DNA from: Bacteroidales bacterium | Lineage (GTDB): Bacteria; Bacteroidota; Bacteroidia; Bacteroidales; UBA932 | Assembly (NCBI GenBank): GCA_017395045.1 | Contig: JAFPWG010000001.1 | Coordinates: forward strand, 91,446 to 155,445 | Length of the DNA: 64,000 bases | Direction: 5' to 3' | Part shown: positions 49,555-57,747 of the stretch, piece after piece | How positions within the stretch are numbered: position 1 is the first letter of the stretch | How the letters are laid out: the number at the start of each line of letters is the position of its first letter | Program-made: the position numbers and the translations under genes | Notes under the pieces: model-generated | Told to the model about the DNA's origin: nothing | The model's input: the letters and a program-made list of their open reading frames with translations, nothing else | The model's database searches: none

Positions 49555-49586
49555 GTTGTTAAATTCTTTTAGAATGCGTAAATTTG
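49555..49586 (+). promoter_or_regulatory. tpiA promoter
   Basis: GTTG (49555-49558), 20 bp, TAAATTTG (49579-49586), with a leader of about 28 nt. It is divergent from the asnA promoter, with 13 bp between their upstream boxes. Confidence 0.7.
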
Positions 49587-49619
49587 CGAGTTGGAAAACC
49601 GTAAAACCCAAATTATAAA

Positions 49620-50375
49620 ATGAGAAAGTACATCGTAGCAGGCAACTGGAAGATGAACACTACAGTTCCTGAGGGCGTCGAACTCGCCAAGGCCGTCGTG
49701 GAGAAGGGGAAAGACCTTCCCGCCAATGTTGAACTCGTCGTGGCTCCGCCGTTCACGCACCTGGCTTGCGTCGCCGACGTCCTGAAGGGTTCCAAGGTCG
49801 CCCTGTCCGCCCAGAACTGCGCCGATCACGAGAAGGGTGCCTACACCGGCGAAATCGCCGTGAACATGCTGACTTCCCTCGGTTGCAAGTACACCATCCT
49901 GGGCCATTCCGAGCGTCGCCAGTACTACGGCGAGACCGACGAGAAGCTCGTCGTCAAGACGAAACTCGCCCTGGAGGCCGGCCTGAAGGTGATCCTTTGC
50001 GTGGGCGAGAACCTGGACGAGCGCGAAGCCGGCCGCCACTTCGAGGTGGTTACCGAGCAGACCAAGGCCGTCCTTTACAACTTCACCGCCGAGGACCTGA
50101 AGAACGTCGTCATCGCCTATGAGCCCGTCTGGGCCATCGGTACCGGCAAGACCGCGACCGCCGCGCAGGCCGAGGAGATCCACGCCTGCATCCGCAACGT
50201 CATCGCCGAGAAGTTCGGCCTGGAAGTCGCCGAGGACATGACCATCCTGTACGGCGGTTCTTGCAAGCCTTCCAACGCGAAGGAGCTCTTCGCCGAAAAG
50301 GACATCGACGGCGGCCTTATCGGAGGCGCCGCCCTTAAGGCCGACGACTTCGTCGCCATTGCCGCATCTTTCTGA
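49620..50375 (+). CDS. tpiA: triose-phosphate isomerase
   Basis: 251 residues, usual length. The TIM barrel is complete: AGNWKMN with the catalytic Lys, GHSERRQYY with the catalytic His, AYEPVWAIGTGKTA with the catalytic Glu and flexible loop, and the phosphate-binding YGGSCKPSN and LIGGAALKADDF. It interconverts dihydroxyacetone phosphate and glyceraldehyde 3-phosphate in glycolysis. It ends 1 bp from the stop of the convergent small lipoprotein gene, leaving no room for a separate terminator. Confidence 0.98.
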   Translation: MRKYIVAGNWKMNTTVPEGVELAKAVVEKGKDLPANVELVVAPPFTHLACVADVLKGSKVALSAQNCADHEKGAYTGEIAVNMLTSLGCKYTILGHSERRQYYGETDEKLVVKTKLALEAGLKVILCVGENLDEREAGRHFEVVTEQTKAVLYNFTAEDLKNVVIAYEPVWAIGTGKTATAAQAEEIHACIRNVIAEKFGLEVAEDMTILYGGSCKPSNAKELFAEKDIDGGLIGGAALKADDFVAIAASF

Positions 50376-50376
50376 T

Positions 50377-50793
50377 TTAATTCAGGATCCTGACCACTGC
50401 ACCGGTCTTGTCCGAGGCGCACCAAAGCCGGATGAGGCCGGTGCTTTCGTATCCCACCACTTTGAAAATCAGTCCGTTGGAGGTCTTGACCGTGCTGCCG
50501 GATCTCCAACGGAGGTCGGCGCGGATTTCCTGCCCTTCCCGCACGGGAAGTTCGGAACAGGTGAGGATGAAATAGGAGGACATGTCGTCGTTGCCGGCGC
50601 GGAATTCCCGGCGCTTGTCGTTATAGCCCAGCTGGGTGGTACCATCCGCGTACCGGAACACGGTATTCCCCTTCACTTTCAGGAACACCTGCGTTGCAGC
50701 CGTGATTTCGGGGTCCGTCTCGGGCTCTTTGGTTTTCCGGTCGCATCCCGCGAGGACGAAGATGGCCAGGAGGATGGGAAGGTATTTTTTCAT
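50377..50793 (-). CDS. small lipoprotein of unknown function, coupled to the M6 metalloprotease
   Basis: 138 residues with signal and lipobox VLAGC, then a short charged linker (DRKTKEPETDPE). The mature domain is beta-rich, with EIRADLRWRSGSTVKTSNGL and FKVVGYESTGLIRLWCASDKTG segments that suggest a compact sandwich. I do not recognise a named family. Its start overlaps the stop of the metalloprotease gene (ATGA), so the two are translationally coupled. A partner, inhibitor or anchor role is possible but nothing in the sequence proves it. Confidence 0.75.
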   Translation of the reverse strand: MKKYLPILLAIFVLAGCDRKTKEPETDPEITAATQVFLKVKGNTVFRYADGTTQLGYNDKRREFRAGNDDMSSYFILTCSELPVREGQEIRADLRWRSGSTVKTSNGLIFKVVGYESTGLIRLWCASDKTGAVVRILN

Positions 50794-53009
50794 TTCACGA
50801 CGATTTCCTTGATAATGACATCCATGCTCTCCGGATAGGCGATGACGGCCCGCAGGACGCCCGAACGGGGAATGTGCCAGTATCCGTCCGGACCGGGGCT
50901 GACAGACTCTCCGTCGAAATACCAGCGGATACTTTCTGCATCGGGAGCGTTGTAAACGCGCAGGCACAGGGGGGCGCCGGGGGCAACGGAACCATCGCTG
51001 CCGCGGTCGATGTTCTTCAGGTAGATGTAGGGATAGTTGCCGGCTATCCGGTCGGACTTGGTGGTAAAGGCACCGCTGTTCACCGGTCCGGGGATGTTCC
51101 CGTTCCGGCACAGCAACTGGAACTTGTAGGCCTTGGTCGGAGACAGTCCGTCTATGACGAACGCATATTTCCCGGTCTCGTAAGGGATGATTTCCACTTC
51201 CGTGAGGTTGGTGTCATCGGCGAGGCCGAAACGGATATAGCTGTTCCCCGGATAGGATGGATCCACGCTGCTCCATTGGACGATAGCGGCGTCCTGGAAG
51301 ACCAGAACATCGTCCACCTTCACGGCCGGGGCCTTCTCTTCCTGGTCGTCGAACACCGTGAAAGTGACGCTTCCGTCCGGATTCAGGTGGATGTCAGCGA
51401 TGCCGAGGGGGGAGTCGGCATCGGACCAGAACCGGAAGGCCGGGTCGGTTTCGGAGGTAAAGAGGGACGTTTCCCCGAAAGGCCAGAAGGCATGCGAGGC
51501 CAGCATGCGGATCGCATCGATGTTGTGGTTCTTTGCGGCATTCTGGTAATGCTGGGGGGCTTCCGGGTCCGGTTCGATGAGGTCCACGCACTGGTGGGCC
51601 GGGTTCGCATTGACCTCGTTCAGGTTCCAGCGTTCCAGGGCGGAAACCGTCTTTTGTGCGGAAGTGGACTCGCCGGAGGGACGTTCCGTCCGGTCGATGT
51701 GATAGATCAGCAGGCCGTTGCCGCCGATATGGGTGTCCCAGCCATTGGCATTCCTGCACTCGAAGAGGTATAGCTCATCTTCAGTGTCGGTCTCGAAATA
51801 CAGATAGTCGCCATACTCCTGGACCGGGTGCAAGGTATGGATGCCTTTCTCAAGCGGACGTCCCGGGCTCATTCCGAAGAACCAGCGTTCCACGGCACTG
51901 TAGTTCGGGGGTGTGAAACCCCGGTCATTGTAGTTGCCTGCATCCATCAGGTCGATGCAGTTCCACAATGCCTCGGCATAATCGCCGCTGCCGCTGTTGT
52001 CGGTGTCGTACAGGTCCGGGATGCCGAAGGTATGGGTGTATTCGTGGCAGAAGGTTCCGATGGAGGCCAACGTGGTGTAGGTGGTCCGGTTCGCGTCCAG
52101 CATCAGTTCCGACGTGCACGCGTAATTGTCCACGAGGACACCGTCGGGCATGTAGGTGATCCCTGCGCCGGACTGTACATACCACATGTGCGGCCAGATG
52201 TGGTTCTCGGTGGCCCCTTCCGACTCGTTCGGACCGGCGAAGAAGACAAAGACGTTGTCCACCTCGCCGTCCCCGTCGTTGTCGTAGGCGGAGAAATCGA
52301 TGAGGTCATCCACGGCCGTGCAGGCATCCACGACCATCTGGGCGGGGTTCTTGTCCTGCCCGTCGCTGTCGTTGGCCCCGTACCAGGCGAATTCCCGGGG
52401 GAGGGTGACGATGTCCGTGATGTCGAAGCGGAAGGTATAGCTGTCCTTCCACTGGTCCTTGAAGTAGGACAGGGCCGACTTGGGGTCGTCTCCGTTGATG
52501 ACCCGCTCGAAATCGTCCCGGGTGAAGGTATAGGGAAGGTCGGGGAACTGGGCGAGGATGATAAGCCCGTGGCGGATGCCGTCAGTTCCCTCGGACAGAA
52601 GTGCCCGGGTGCGGGCGAGCTGCCGTTTCTGCAGCCGTTCCGTCTTGTGGGCGCGGCGGGTGCGGTTGCGGAGGAGGAGGTCGTGGGGAATGATCCGGCT
52701 GGCGGCGATGACGTCGCCGGGCGTGTCGGGAAGACCGGCCCGTTCCCCGGTGTTCACACGGTTGCCATAATAGTCGTATCGGGCATAGCACCACCATCCC
52801 TCGGCGTCCTGGACGAGCGAGCAGCCGTCGGCGGTCTGGACCAGATGGCCGTGCTCATCTCCGGTCAGGAAGGCGGGGATGAGGGTTCCATCGGGCTGCC
52901 GCAGGTTCACCTGGCCCCTGAATGCAGGCGATCCCGGTGAAGGGATGACCGCAGAGAGCAGGAATAAAACCGGCAGCAGAAGCCGCAGGAGGGTAGGTTT
53001 GGGTCTCAT
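50790..53009 (-). CDS. M6-family (immune inhibitor A-like) secreted metalloprotease
   Basis: 739 residues from ATG 53009, giving a signal peptide (about 1-30). A propeptide-like segment follows (TADGCSLVQDAEGWWCYA). The catalytic domain (about 150-480) begins GLIILAQFPDLPYTF and holds the zinc motif HEYTH at His322, Glu323 and His326 in CHEYTHTFGIPDLYD. The C-terminal third is beta-rich, with a fibronectin-III-like module (about 590-665) and an Ig-like end domain. Such enzymes are exported proteases that act on host or dietary protein. The final segment (DVIIKEIVVK) is a plausible sorting or beta-strand end, but no clear type IX signal is seen. Confidence 0.9.
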   Translation of the reverse strand: MRPKPTLLRLLLPVLFLLSAVIPSPGSPAFRGQVNLRQPDGTLIPAFLTGDEHGHLVQTADGCSLVQDAEGWWCYARYDYYGNRVNTGERAGLPDTPGDVIAASRIIPHDLLLRNRTRRAHKTERLQKRQLARTRALLSEGTDGIRHGLIILAQFPDLPYTFTRDDFERVINGDDPKSALSYFKDQWKDSYTFRFDITDIVTLPREFAWYGANDSDGQDKNPAQMVVDACTAVDDLIDFSAYDNDGDGEVDNVFVFFAGPNESEGATENHIWPHMWYVQSGAGITYMPDGVLVDNYACTSELMLDANRTTYTTLASIGTFCHEYTHTFGIPDLYDTDNSGSGDYAEALWNCIDLMDAGNYNDRGFTPPNYSAVERWFFGMSPGRPLEKGIHTLHPVQEYGDYLYFETDTEDELYLFECRNANGWDTHIGGNGLLIYHIDRTERPSGESTSAQKTVSALERWNLNEVNANPAHQCVDLIEPDPEAPQHYQNAAKNHNIDAIRMLASHAFWPFGETSLFTSETDPAFRFWSDADSPLGIADIHLNPDGSVTFTVFDDQEEKAPAVKVDDVLVFQDAAIVQWSSVDPSYPGNSYIRFGLADDTNLTEVEIIPYETGKYAFVIDGLSPTKAYKFQLLCRNGNIPGPVNSGAFTTKSDRIAGNYPYIYLKNIDRGSDGSVAPGAPLCLRVYNAPDAESIRWYFDGESVSPGPDGYWHIPRSGVLRAVIAYPESMDVIIKEIVVK

Positions 53010-53060
53010 ACTATCACAAATGACGGCATTTTTTCGTTCATTCGCAAGCATATATGCAAA

Positions 53061-53096
53061 AAACCGGCCCCATTGAAAATGGGAACCGATTTTTTG
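53061..53096 (-). terminator. hairpin with T runs on both sides
   Basis: CCCATT (53074-53079) pairs with AATGGG across a 3-base loop, with a CCGG/CGG outer stem. Runs of six T follow on either strand. On the minus strand it comes 100 bp after the Hc1-like gene terminator and before the metalloprotease. Confidence 0.6.
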
Positions 53097-53100
53097 ACGT

Positions 53101-53126
53101 GTACTAAAACCTAAACCTGTACTAAA
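53101..53126. repeat. short direct repeat GTACTAAA
   Basis: Two exact 8-bp copies at 53101-53108 and 53119-53126, 18 bp apart, in the intergenic stretch upstream of the metalloprotease gene. The role is unknown; it could be an operator or part of a small RNA. Confidence 0.4.
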
Positions 53127-53183
53127 GATGCAATCCTGCTGCGGTTCGTTGCAGAAAAATCAAAAAAAAAGAAAAAAAATAAA

Positions 53184-53206
53184 ACCGGCTGTCAGGGACA
53201 ACCGGT
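53184..53206 (-). terminator. terminator of the Hc1-like gene
   Basis: Stem ACCGG/CCGGT and TGTC/GACA with one mismatch and a 3-base loop, followed on the minus strand by a long T-rich tract (plus-strand A runs at 53160-53184). Confidence 0.75.
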
Positions 53207-53227
53207 CTGGCTTGCATTGGGTCGGGA

Positions 53228-53401
53228 TTACTTCGCGGCCTCGACGGAAACCTTGCGGAATTCCTTCAGGTCCTTCATAAGTTCGAGGGCGGCCTTGCGG
53301 GCGCGGGCGCCGGCGGCCTTGTTCCCCTTCACGACCTGCGCTTCGGCGTTCTTGGCGAACTCGGCGCACTGGGCATTGATCTTTTCAACAAGCTCTTTCA
53401 T
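53228..53401 (-). CDS. histone H1-like protein Hc1-type, small DNA-binding protein
   Basis: 57 residues, translated directly from the minus strand. It starts MKELVEKINAQCAEFAKNA, continues with KGNKAAGARARKAALELM and ends EFRKVSVEAAK. This pattern is typical of the short Hc1-like proteins common in Bacteroidetes. It is Lys-, Arg- and Ala-rich and probably helical, which suits nonspecific DNA compaction. It is a single gene with its own terminator. Confidence 0.9.
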   Translation of the reverse strand: MKELVEKINAQCAEFAKNAEAQVVKGNKAAGARARKAALELMKDLKEFRKVSVEAAK

Positions 53402-53453
53402 GATGATAGGTTTATTAGTTGTTCTTTAAAATGATAATTTCCAAAACTCTGTG

Positions 53454-53484
53454 CAAAATAAGCATAAAAACCCGAAAAATCAAA
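53454..53484 (-). promoter_or_regulatory. possible promoter of the Hc1-like gene
   Basis: On the minus strand: TTTG (53484-53481), 19 bp, TTATTTTG (53461-53454), a near match to the -7 consensus. The leader is about 45 nt. Confidence 0.35.
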
Positions 53485-53500
53485 ATAATTGGGCAAAAAA

Positions 53501-54106
53501 TTAACTTTCAATGTTTTCGGGGCTTTCACCGGTCGGTTTTGGCTTGGCATTGACGTAGTTCATGGCCCGCTGGGGACCGATGGTTGAAAAGTCCTTTACG
53601 CCCTGGATCACGCGCGCTGCGATGGCGGGGATCTGCTCCATTTCTTCCTGGGAAAGGGCTCCGAGGACGTAGTCCACCTGGCCGCCCCGGGAGAATCCGT
53701 TGCCGATGCCCACGCGGATTCGTGCCCAGTTTTCGGACTCCAGGGTCCAGATGATGTTCTCCAGTCCGTTGTGCCCGCCATCGCTGCCTGAAAGGCGCAT
53801 CCGGAGCGTCCCGAACGGAAGGTTCAGGTCGTCTGAAATCACGATGAGGCTCTCCAGGGGAAGGTTCAGCTTCTGCAGCCAGTAGCGGACGGCGTTGCCG
53901 CTGAGGTTCATGTAGGTTGACGGCTTCAGGAGCGTGAAATGCCGGCCCTTGAAGGAAACCTGTGCGACGGAGCCATAGCGCTCCACGGAAAAAACGACAT
54001 TGGATGCCTGAGCCCAGGCATCCAATATCATGAATCCCATGTTGTGGCGGGTCGATGCGTATTCGGCACCGATGTTCCCGAGTCCGACAACGAGGTAGTC
54101 CGCCAT
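53501..54106 (-). CDS. pth: peptidyl-tRNA hydrolase
   Basis: 201 residues, usual length. Motifs: YLVVGLGNIGAEYASTRHNMGF with the catalytic His, LLKPSTYMNLSG, ISDDLNLPFGTLRMRLSGSDGGHNGL and RIRVGIGNG. It releases peptides from peptidyl-tRNA that drops off ribosomes. Its start codon shares one base with the rplY stop (TAATG), so the pair is translationally coupled, a common order for these two genes. Confidence 0.97.
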   Translation of the reverse strand: MADYLVVGLGNIGAEYASTRHNMGFMILDAWAQASNVVFSVERYGSVAQVSFKGRHFTLLKPSTYMNLSGNAVRYWLQKLNLPLESLIVISDDLNLPFGTLRMRLSGSDGGHNGLENIIWTLESENWARIRVGIGNGFSRGGQVDYVLGALSQEEMEQIPAIAARVIQGVKDFSTIGPQRAMNYVNAKPKPTGESPENIES

Positions 54107-54693
54107 TACTTCGCGGCCTTGGCGGCTTCAGCGGCGGCCTGCTGCATGGCACGGGTGGCCTTCACGCGGCAGATGATGGTGTTCTTGTCGGAAACGATCT
54201 TGATTCCGTCGAACTTGAGGTCGCCGGCGACCATGCGCTTCTCGAGACCGAGCGGGGTGACGTCGATGTCGAGCTGGTCGGGGAGGTCTTTCATCAGGCC
54301 CTGGACCTTCAGGGAGCGGACGAGCTGGGTGAACTTGCCACCGGCCTGGACGCCCACCGGGTGACCGTAGATGTTCAGCGGGACGCTGATGGTGATCGGC
54401 TTCTCCTCGTTCACGGCGAGGAAGTCCACGTGGAGGCAGTTGTCATCCACCGGGTGCCACTGGTACTCGTGGGCGACAGCGGTGTAAACCTTGCCGTCGA
54501 GGTTGAGGTCCACGATGTAGGCGGCGGGAGTGTGGGTGAGACCCATCAGTTCCTTCTCATTGACGGTGAACAGGATGTTGTCGATGCCGAGTCCGTAGAG
54601 GTTGCAGGGGACGAGGCCCTGGCGGCGGAACGCCTTGATGACGGCCTTGTTGCCCTTCTCGCGGATCTGGCCGTTCAGCTGGAAATGCTTCAT
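54106..54693 (-). CDS. rplY: 50S ribosomal protein L25 (Ctc type)
   Basis: 195 residues. The long form has an N-terminal L25 domain (about 1-95: LNGQIREKGNKAVIKAFRRQGLVPCNLYG) that binds 5S rRNA and a C-terminal beta domain (about 100-180: KPITISVPLNIYGHPVGVQAGG, then DQLDIDVTPLGLEKRMVAGDLK). The tail is Ala-rich and basic. It is the first gene of the rplY-pth unit, with a promoter directly after xerD. Confidence 0.96.
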   Translation of the reverse strand: MKHFQLNGQIREKGNKAVIKAFRRQGLVPCNLYGLGIDNILFTVNEKELMGLTHTPAAYIVDLNLDGKVYTAVAHEYQWHPVDDNCLHVDFLAVNEEKPITISVPLNIYGHPVGVQAGGKFTQLVRSLKVQGLMKDLPDQLDIDVTPLGLEKRMVAGDLKFDGIKIVSDKNTIICRVKATRAMQQAAAEAAKAAK

Positions 54694-54777
54694 TGTACTT
54701 TAATTTAAAATGTGTTACTCAGTCTTCTGTTTCAAAGACCCCATTGCACCAAAAAGCCTTGCGCTTTTTTAAGCGCG

Positions 54778-54808
54778 CAAAGATACGGATATTTTTTTGA
54801 TTTCCAAA
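54778..54808 (-). promoter_or_regulatory. rplY promoter
   Basis: On the minus strand: TTTG (54808-54805), 19 bp, TATCTTTG (54785-54778). The upstream box touches the xerD stop codon. The leader is about 80 nt and begins with a small hairpin (54761-54776) that could serve in autoregulation. Confidence 0.75.
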
Positions 54809-55684
54809 TTATTTCCTGGGATGGTGCTCCAGGACGGCCGCCTGCCAGGTGGACGAGTCGATTTGGGTGTATATCTCGGTGGTGAGGATGGATTCGTGCC
54901 CCAGCATCTCCTGGACGATGCGGAGGTCGGCGCCCCCTTCGATGAGGTGGGTGGCGAAAGAGTGGCGGAAGGTATGGGGCGAGATTTCTTTCTGGATGCC
55001 CGCGGCCATCGCCTGGTCCTTGACCAGGTTGAAGACGGATACCCGGCTGAGGGGCCGTCCGGATCTGTTCAGGAAAAGGATGTCTTCGAAGGTGCGGGCG
55101 GCGGGTTCGGGCCGGACCGGGAGGTAGTTCCGGACGGCGTCGGCCGCCATTTCCCCGAGGGGGATGACCCGCTGCTTGTCGCCCTTGCCCACGACATCGA
55201 CATACCCTTCGTCGAAGTGGATGTGGGAGATGAGGAGGCCCGTGCATTCGCTTACCCGGAGGCCGCAGCCGTACAGTACTTCCAGGATGGCGCGGTTCCG
55301 GAGCCCCGTTGCGGTACGGGTATCCACGGAGGAGATGATGGCATCTACCTCCTCCACGGACAGGACGGCCGGGAGGTATTTGCCCAGTTTGGGCGCATCG
55401 ATCCGGTCGCAGGGATTCTCTTTCACATCCCCCTCTTCGATACACCAGTTGAAGAAAGCACGGAGGGAACTCAGCAGGCGGGCCTGGGAGCGCTTGGACA
55501 GGCCGCTGGCAATCCGGCCCGACAGGTAGCGCTCCAGGTTTTCCGTCTTGATTTCCCTGGGCAGGTATCCCTGGAAGGCTTCCAGCATGCCCCGGACGTC
55601 ACGGCAGTAGGAAGCCACCGTGTTCGGTGACATGCCCCGCTCGATCCGCAGGTAGTTCCGGAAGTCTTCCAGGATGCGGTCCAT
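54809..55684 (-). CDS. xerD: tyrosine recombinase XerC/XerD-like
   Basis: 291 residues. The N-terminal SAM-like domain (about 1-85: FRNYLRIERGMSPNTVASYCRDVRGML) is followed by the catalytic domain with the first Arg in CGLRVSE, Lys in VVGKGDKQR, HTFRHSFATHL (His and Arg), LGHESILTT (His) and the nucleophile in EIYTQID (Tyr). It fits chromosome-dimer resolution at dif; XerD is slightly favoured over XerC by the N-terminal sequence, but this is not certain. Start shares one base with the M49 peptidase stop (TGATG). Confidence 0.9.
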   Translation of the reverse strand: MDRILEDFRNYLRIERGMSPNTVASYCRDVRGMLEAFQGYLPREIKTENLERYLSGRIASGLSKRSQARLLSSLRAFFNWCIEEGDVKENPCDRIDAPKLGKYLPAVLSVEEVDAIISSVDTRTATGLRNRAILEVLYGCGLRVSECTGLLISHIHFDEGYVDVVGKGDKQRVIPLGEMAADAVRNYLPVRPEPAARTFEDILFLNRSGRPLSRVSVFNLVKDQAMAAGIQKEISPHTFRHSFATHLIEGGADLRIVQEMLGHESILTTEIYTQIDSSTWQAAVLEHHPRK

Positions 55685-57678
55685 CAGAGGATTCCGTACT
55701 TCTTGCCGTACTCGAGCATCTGGCCGAGGTAGTCGTCGGAATAGACGATCTCATAGTCCACGACCTTGCCGCGCTTTTCCACGGGACGGATTTCCGGGTT
55801 GATGAATCCGCCGTAGGGCTTGAGGTCCAGGGCGTCGTAACGCTCCTTCACTTCTTTGTGCAGGGCAGGGTCGATGTGGACGGCATAGGTCTCGATGAGA
55901 TTCTTGCCGGCGGCATAGTCGCCTTCCGACTTGATGCGCTGGATCTCGGCGAGCAGCCGGGCGAAGAGGGCGCGGAGTTTCACGTAGTCATTGACCACGA
56001 AATAGGTCTTTCCGTCGCGGACCTTCCTCTCGATGACATTGTCCGGAGCGCCCTTCTCGAAGCACCATTCGGCGACGAGCTTGCGGTTCTGCATGTGCGC
56101 CTCGGTGTTGGGACGGCCCAGTTCCACGCGGTTGAACTGCACCATCAGGCCGTTGCGGATGTAACTGTCGTATTCGGCCTTGTAGGCCTCCGGGTCCGGC
56201 ATGATGCCCAGTTCGACCATCTTCGGGTCGGCGGTGTAGTAGAGGCCGAACAGGTCGGCGCGGGCCTCTTCCAGGGCCGATGCGTATTCGCCCATCGCCG
56301 TGGTGGAAACCCCGGGCAGGAGCTGGCCGGAACCGTGTCCCAGGCATTCGTGGAGGTCGGTATGGATCTCGTCGGCCACGGTCGCCCATTTCTTGTTGCG
56401 TGCGATCTCTTCCTCGTCCCAGGCGAATTCGTTGAGGACGCTCTTCGGCTGTTCCTGCGCCGAATAATCATAGGTATGGGTGATGTTCGCGATGGTTACG
56501 CTCTTGGAACCGTGGTCCTTGCGGATCCAGTCGGCGTTGGGGAGGTTGATGCCGATGGGCGTGGACGGGTAGCTGTCTCCCGCCAGGCACACGGCGTTGA
56601 TGACCTTGGCCGACACGCCCTTGACGACGGCCTTGCGGAAGCGCGGGTCCACGGGGGAGTGGTCCTCGAACCACTGTGCGTTCTCGCTGAGGGTTTCCGT
56701 ACGCTTGGAGGCCTCGAAGTCCTTGATGTTCACATACCCTTCCCAGGCAGCCTTGCGGCCGAGCGGGTCGTTGTAGTCCTCGATGAATCCGTTGATGAAG
56801 TCCACGGTCCCCAGGGTGTCCTTCACCCATTCGATGTTGAATTCATCCCATTTCCGGAGGTCGCCGGTACGGTAGTAGTCGACCAGGATGCCCAGGGCGC
56901 GGGCCTGGATTTCATTCTCGGCGACTTCCTTCGCCTTCAGGAGTTCGTCGCAGATCTTCTCGATGGCGGGGGAGTAGATGCCGCCCACCTTCCAGGGCAG
57001 TTCGCGCACGACGCCATCCTCACCCTTGACGACCTTCGTGTTGAGGCCGTATGATATGGGACAGGGGTCGTCCGGGTCCACGATGCCGGCATAGTATTTC
57101 TCCACCTCCTCGCGCGTGACGCCTTCATAGAAGTTCACGGCCGACAGTTTCACGATGTCGCCGGAGGTTTCGGTAGAGCGTCGCTGCGGATAGCGGTCGG
57201 GGTTGTAGACGACGTCCAGGAGGTCGTCGTCCTCGATGCCCACCGCCTTCAGCAGGCTGGCGAAATACTCCTGCGGGCAGGCGGGGAACAGCTTGTCCTC
57301 GGCATAGTGATGGTGAATGCCGTTGGAGAAGAAGATGCGTTTGGCATATACCGTGAAGTCCTGGAAATCAGTGCATTCCCGGTCTCCGGAATAGTTTTCC
57401 AGGATACGCTCCACGGCGTGGCGCACCCGGAGGTTGTCCTTGCAGTTCTGGTCCCAAAGGATGTCGCGGCCCCATTTGGCGGCTTCCGCGAGGTGGTAGG
57501 CGTACTCCTTCTGTTTCAAGGTCAGTCCGTCCCATCCCGGGACCTGGTATCGCATCACTTTGAGGTCGGCGAAAGCGTCGACGGTGTAGCGGAACGGCTC
57601 GTCCGCCTTCTTTTCCGAGCAGGCTGCCGCGAGGCAGGAAGCTCCAGTCAGGATCATCATCTTGAAGAATCGTTTCAT
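55684..57678 (-). CDS. dipeptidyl-peptidase III-like (M49) metallopeptidase, lipoprotein
   Basis: 664 residues from ATG 57678. The signal has lipobox AAAC, suggesting membrane anchoring. The zinc motif of M49, HEXXXH, is present as HECLGH at His443, Glu444 and His448, followed by GSGQL and the second part EEARADL. Such enzymes remove dipeptides from the N-terminus of oligopeptides. Length is close to the family norm. It is cotranscribed with xerD, which overlaps it by one base; a similar pairing is not expected functionally. Confidence 0.92.
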   Translation of the reverse strand: MKRFFKMMILTGASCLAAACSEKKADEPFRYTVDAFADLKVMRYQVPGWDGLTLKQKEYAYHLAEAAKWGRDILWDQNCKDNLRVRHAVERILENYSGDRECTDFQDFTVYAKRIFFSNGIHHHYAEDKLFPACPQEYFASLLKAVGIEDDDLLDVVYNPDRYPQRRSTETSGDIVKLSAVNFYEGVTREEVEKYYAGIVDPDDPCPISYGLNTKVVKGEDGVVRELPWKVGGIYSPAIEKICDELLKAKEVAENEIQARALGILVDYYRTGDLRKWDEFNIEWVKDTLGTVDFINGFIEDYNDPLGRKAAWEGYVNIKDFEASKRTETLSENAQWFEDHSPVDPRFRKAVVKGVSAKVINAVCLAGDSYPSTPIGINLPNADWIRKDHGSKSVTIANITHTYDYSAQEQPKSVLNEFAWDEEEIARNKKWATVADEIHTDLHECLGHGSGQLLPGVSTTAMGEYASALEEARADLFGLYYTADPKMVELGIMPDPEAYKAEYDSYIRNGLMVQFNRVELGRPNTEAHMQNRKLVAEWCFEKGAPDNVIERKVRDGKTYFVVNDYVKLRALFARLLAEIQRIKSEGDYAAGKNLIETYAVHIDPALHKEVKERYDALDLKPYGGFINPEIRPVEKRGKVVDYEIVYSDDYLGQMLEYGKKYGIL

Positions 57679-57699
57679 AGAGGTTCGTTTGTGTGAATG

Positions 57700-57707
57700 C
57701 AAAAATA
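57700..57707 (-). promoter_or_regulatory. probable -7 element for the M49 peptidase
   Basis: TATTTTTG on the minus strand, 21 bp before the ATG. No TTTG box is found at the expected distance. Confidence 0.4.
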
Positions 57708-57720
57708 GAAATAAAATCAC

Positions 57721-57728
57721 TAACTTTG
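57721..57728 (+). promoter_or_regulatory. probable -7 element for the clostripain-like peptidase
   Basis: TAACTTTG, 19 bp before the ATG at 57748. The nearest TTTG (57688-57691) is 29 bp away, farther than usual, so the -33 element is missing or weak. Confidence 0.4.
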
Positions 57729-57747
57729 TCCGATGTGACTGGCGTTT

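Noticed and set aside
54809-55684. Integrase of a mobile element
   Set aside because: The XerC/D-like sequence, its tight coupling to a peptidase gene and the lack of cargo, tRNA target or repeats point to a housekeeping recombinase.
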